DNA of 64,000 nucleotides from Shewanella benthica (lineage in GTDB: Bacteria > Pseudomonadota > Gammaproteobacteria > Enterobacterales > Shewanellaceae), in assembly GCA_023284085.1 (NCBI GenBank), contig JAKVHY010000009.1:62001-126000 (forward strand), in the 5' to 3' direction. Positions 61,544 through 64,000 of this stretch are shown here, piece by piece; position 1 is the first letter of the stretch, and every line of letters begins with the position of its first letter. Under the pieces are notes generated by a model, which saw only the letters and a list, made by a program, of their open reading frames with translations, ran no database searches and was not told the DNA's origin. The translations under genes were made by a program, and so were the position numbers.

Positions 61544-61556
61544 GCTATTCAATAGC
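61544..61556. promoter_or_regulatory. Short palindrome in the LysR-gabD intergenic region
   Basis: GCTATT and AATAGC with a 1-base centre, 80 bases upstream of gabD. Could be part of a LysR operator, but it is short enough to be chance. Confidence 0.3.
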
Positions 61557-61636
61557 TATATGAATTTTTAGTACCAGTTTCATCTCTGGAGAAGAAACTG
61601 GTGCCATAGACAAGATGACAGCACACTGGAGTGATT

Positions 61637-63109
61637 ATGCAACAAGTTAATGATTCAGGATTAGTGAAGCTCAGCTCTTACATAGATGGCAAGTGGAGTG
61701 ATAGTCAGTCGGATGGTGGGAGTGAGCGATTCGATGTCATCAACCCTGCCAATGACCGAGTCGTGGCCCAAGTATGCAATGCCGGCATTGCCGAGACGAA
61801 AGCGGCCGTTATCGCCGCAAAAAAAGCCCTGCCGGCCTGGTCTAAAAAATCGGCCAATGAGCGTGCAGTTATCTTGCGTCGCTGGTTCAACTTGATGATG
61901 GATAGTCAGGATGATTTGGGCCGTATTTTGACCTTAGAGCAGGGCAAGCCGTTAGCCGAAGCTAAAGGTGAAATTGCCTATGGTGCAGCCTTCATCGATT
62001 GGTTCGCCGAAGAGGGCAAGCGAGTTTATGGCGATACTATTCCGGCACCTGCCGGTGATAAACGTATTATCGTTATCAAGCAGCCTGTGGGCGTCGTCGC
62101 CTCTATTACACCGTGGAATTTCCCTAATGCCATGATCGCCCGTAAAGCGGCAGCGGCTCTGGCTGCGGGTTGTACGTTCGTGGTGCGACCTTCACCGTCT
62201 ACGCCGCTATCGGCGCTCGCTATGGCTGAACTTGCCGAGCGGGCTGGCGTGCCAGCAGGAGTGTTCAACGTGGTGGTGGGCTTGGATTCATCTGGTATGG
62301 GCAAGGTACTGACTCAGCATCCGGACGTGTCTAAATTCACTTTCACCGGTTCGACAGCGGTTGGAAAAATATTGATGACCCAAACGGCTACTACGGTTAA
62401 GAAGGTGTCGATGGAGCTCGGTGGTAACGCGCCCTTTATCGTATTTGATGATGCCGATATCGATGCCGCAGTCCAAGGCGCACTGGTGTCTAAATATCGT
62501 AATGCAGGCCAGACTTGTGTCTGTACTAACCGCATCTTCGTTCAGGGTAGCGTGCTTCAGGAGTTCACCGATAAGTTTGCCAGTGCGGTGGCAGAGCTTA
62601 AGATCGGCGATGGCCTGGCCGATGGCGTTAACTTAGGCCCGATGATCACATCACAAGCGGTCGATGGCGTGCATAAGCTAGTGGAAGAAACTGTCGCCGC
62701 CGGGGCAAAAATTATTGCCGGTGGTAAACGCAGCGCTGCAGGTAACAATTTCTATGAGCCGACAATCTTGACCGGTGTCACCAATGATATGCCCTTGGCA
62801 AGCAATGAAATATTTGGCCCAGTCACGCCCATCATCAGTTTCGACACCGAAGAGGAAGTCATTGCATTAGCTAACGACACTGAGTATGGCTTAGCGGCTT
62901 ACTTCTATTCCCGCGATATTGGCCGAGTGTGGCGCGTCGCCGAAGGGCTTGAATACGGCATGGTCGGTATCAATGAAGGCATCATATCCAATCCGGCTGC
63001 GCCATTCGGTGGGGTTAAGCAGTCAGGCTACGGCCGCGAAGGTTCTAAGTATGGTTTAGACGACTATATGGAGATCAAGTATCTGTGTATGGGTGGAATA
63101 GATCGCTAG
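61637..63109 (+). CDS. gabD: Succinate-semialdehyde dehydrogenase
   Basis: GabD oxidises succinic semialdehyde to succinate with NAD(P)+, the second step of GABA breakdown. The 490-residue chain has the aldehyde-dehydrogenase core: TPWNFPNAMIARK, FTGSTAVGKILM, the catalytic Glu in MELGGNAPFIVFDDAD and the catalytic Cys in NAGQTCVCTNR. The C-terminal PFGGVKQSGYGREGSKYG is typical of GabD. The ATG at 61637 follows GGAG by 5 bases; the GTG at 61631 is rejected. First gene of gabDT. The stop codon is inside a CTAG-rich palindrome. Confidence 0.94.
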   Translation: MQQVNDSGLVKLSSYIDGKWSDSQSDGGSERFDVINPANDRVVAQVCNAGIAETKAAVIAAKKALPAWSKKSANERAVILRRWFNLMMDSQDDLGRILTLEQGKPLAEAKGEIAYGAAFIDWFAEEGKRVYGDTIPAPAGDKRIIVIKQPVGVVASITPWNFPNAMIARKAAAALAAGCTFVVRPSPSTPLSALAMAELAERAGVPAGVFNVVVGLDSSGMGKVLTQHPDVSKFTFTGSTAVGKILMTQTATTVKKVSMELGGNAPFIVFDDADIDAAVQGALVSKYRNAGQTCVCTNRIFVQGSVLQEFTDKFASAVAELKIGDGLADGVNLGPMITSQAVDGVHKLVEETVAAGAKIIAGGKRSAAGNNFYEPTILTGVTNDMPLASNEIFGPVTPIISFDTEEEVIALANDTEYGLAAYFYSRDIGRVWRVAEGLEYGMVGINEGIISNPAAPFGGVKQSGYGREGSKYGLDDYMEIKYLCMGGIDR

Positions 63110-63137
63110 TTCCTAGAATCTAGATTCTAGGAACTAG
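63106..63137. repeat. Perfect 32-base CTAG-rich palindrome between gabD and gabT
   Basis: Each half reads CTAGTTCCTAGAATCT and its complement, with no mismatch. It contains the gabD stop TAG (63107-63109) and lies 27 bases before the gabT start. It belongs to the same family as the repeats at 23793 and 54082. Confidence 0.85.
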
Positions 63138-63163
63138 GTAGCTAAATAAATAGGATAATAACA

Positions 63164-64000
63164 ATGACAAACAGTAGCTTACAAGAACGAAAGGTTAAGG
63201 TTATCGCCCGTGGTCAAGGCAATGTCTATCCTGTGTATGTCGATAGAGCGAAAAATTCTGAGCTATGGGATGTGGACGGTAATCGTTATATCGATTTTGG
63301 TATGGGTATCGCCGTGTGTAATACCGGCCATAGTCAACCCAAGATTGTGGCTGCAGTCAAGGATCAGCTGGATAAGTTTAGTCATAGCTGCGTGATGATT
63401 AACCCCTATGAATCTGCGGTTGAGTTAGCGGAAAAGCTGACCCAGATAGCGCCTGGACCCAGCGAGAAGAAGGCCATTTTTGTTACTACCGGCGCAGAGG
63501 CCGTGGAGAATTGCGTTAAGATAGCCAGGGCACATACTGGCCGGCGCGGTGTTATTGCCTTTAACGGTGGCTTCCATGGTCGTACAAATCTAACCATGGC
63601 GCTGACGGGGAAAATTAGCCCATATAAACATCTTTTTGGACCGTTTCCCGGTGATATTTTTCATGCTCCATTTCCGATGGCATTTCATGATGTAGCGGTA
63701 AAAGATTCACTCAAGGCGATTGAAAATCTGTTCAAGGTGGATATCGCACCAAGCGATGTGGCGGCGATAATCGTCGAGCCGGTTCAGGGCGAAGGTGGCT
63801 TCTATGCCGCGCCTGCCGAGTTCCTGCAGGCATTGCGTGCCTTGTGCGATCTACATGGGATCGTCTTGATCGCCGATGAGATCCAGACGGGGTTTGGCCG
63901 TACCGGCAAGATGTTCAGTTTCGAGCATGCCGATGTCGAGCCTGATTTGATCACTATGGCCAAGGGGATTGCTGGCGGTTTTCCAATCGCCGCGGTTGTG
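63164..64000 (+). CDS. gabT: 4-aminobutyrate aminotransferase, C-terminus beyond window
   Basis: GabT moves the amino group of GABA to 2-oxoglutarate, giving succinic semialdehyde for GabD. The frame is open from the ATG at 63164 to the window end (279 codons). Class-III aminotransferase motifs are seen: [57 protein letters not shown] and [11 protein letters not shown]. The PLP-lysine is in [11 protein letters not shown] at the edge. AGGA lies 9 bases before the ATG. The length in the family is about 425, so about a third is missing. Confidence 0.94.
   Translation, partial: MTNSSLQERKVKVIARGQGNVYPVYVDRAKNSELWDVDGNRYIDFGMGIAVCNTGHSQPKIVAAVKDQLDKFSHSCVMINPYESAVELAEKLTQIAPGPSEKKAIFVTTGAEAVENCVKIARAHTGRRGVIAFNGGFHGRTNLTMALTGKISPYKHLFGPFPGDIFHAPFPMAFHDVAVKDSLKAIENLFKVDIAPSDVAAIIVEPVQGEGGFYAAPAEFLQALRALCDLHGIVLIADEIQTGFGRTGKMFSFEHADVEPDLITMAKGIAGGFPIAAVV

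Overview
This window looks like chromosome from a marine gammaproteobacterium of the genus Shewanella. That rests on several things read from the sequence: a QnrA-type pentapeptide-repeat gene of exactly QnrA length, an ExeM-type extracellular nuclease with a GlyGly-CTERM tail, a periplasmic nitrate reductase cluster with no quinol dehydrogenase gene beside it (as in Shewanella, where CymA does this job), a DUF5062 gene, and a gene order (gshB-rsmE-endA-sprT, LysR/giant carboxylase, nap, serA, LuxR, exeM, thioesterase, catalase, GDT1, aromatic permease) that I remember from Shewanella genomes. The species is inference. No rRNA, tRNA, phage, CRISPR or transposase gene was seen.

Layout. 1-3.4 kb: a partial unknown gene, a FapA/DUF342 protein and rsmC. 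3.7-7.8 kb: a three-gene operon of a small PstS-like periplasmic protein, an outer-membrane beta-barrel and a membrane GGDEF-EAL protein. 7.8-14 kb: alkaline phosphatase, gshB, rsmE, endA, sprT and an exported C15-peptidase-like protein whose catalytic Cys appears to be Ser. 14-19.6 kb: LysR regulator divergent from a 1519-residue single-chain biotin-dependent carboxylase. 20-23.4 kb: a second operon with the same three parts (barrel, PstS-like protein, GGDEF protein). 23.4-28.2 kb: DUF5062, QnrA-like protein and napDAB with a 7-2-7 NarP/NarL-type site upstream. 28.4-29.2 kb: an apparently decayed locus with a Fur-like box, a single receiver-domain protein and a relic of an EAL domain. 29.2-33.5 kb: an Att-type ABC exporter operon with a duplicated gene junction. 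33.8-38 kb: TauE permease, FAD oxidoreductase, globin and a DksA-like protein, interspersed with hairpin-rich repeats. 38-45 kb: ygfZ, serA, DUF2238 protein, CsgD/VpsT-like LuxR and the ExeM-type nuclease. 45.6-45.9 kb: a MITE-like element. 46-51.6 kb: thioesterase, YgjV-like protein, catalase, a GDT1-type manganese exporter behind a yybP-ykoY riboswitch, and an aromatic amino-acid permease. 51.9-64 kb: S46 peptidase, rluF, membrane proteins, NhaC antiporter, small conserved genes, LysE exporter, and LysR divergent from gabD-gabT (gabT runs off the end).

The most interesting pattern is the pair of paralogous envelope-to-c-di-GMP operons 12 kb apart (3748-7811 and 19960-23379). Each encodes a small periplasmic PstS-like protein, a beta-barrel and an inner-membrane c-di-GMP enzyme in overlapping reading frames, although the gene order differs. 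One output protein has GGDEF plus EAL and the other GGDEF only. This suggests a compact sensory system I cannot match to a described one. A second theme is a family of CTAG-rich short repeats placed right at gene 3' ends, twice supplying the stop codon.
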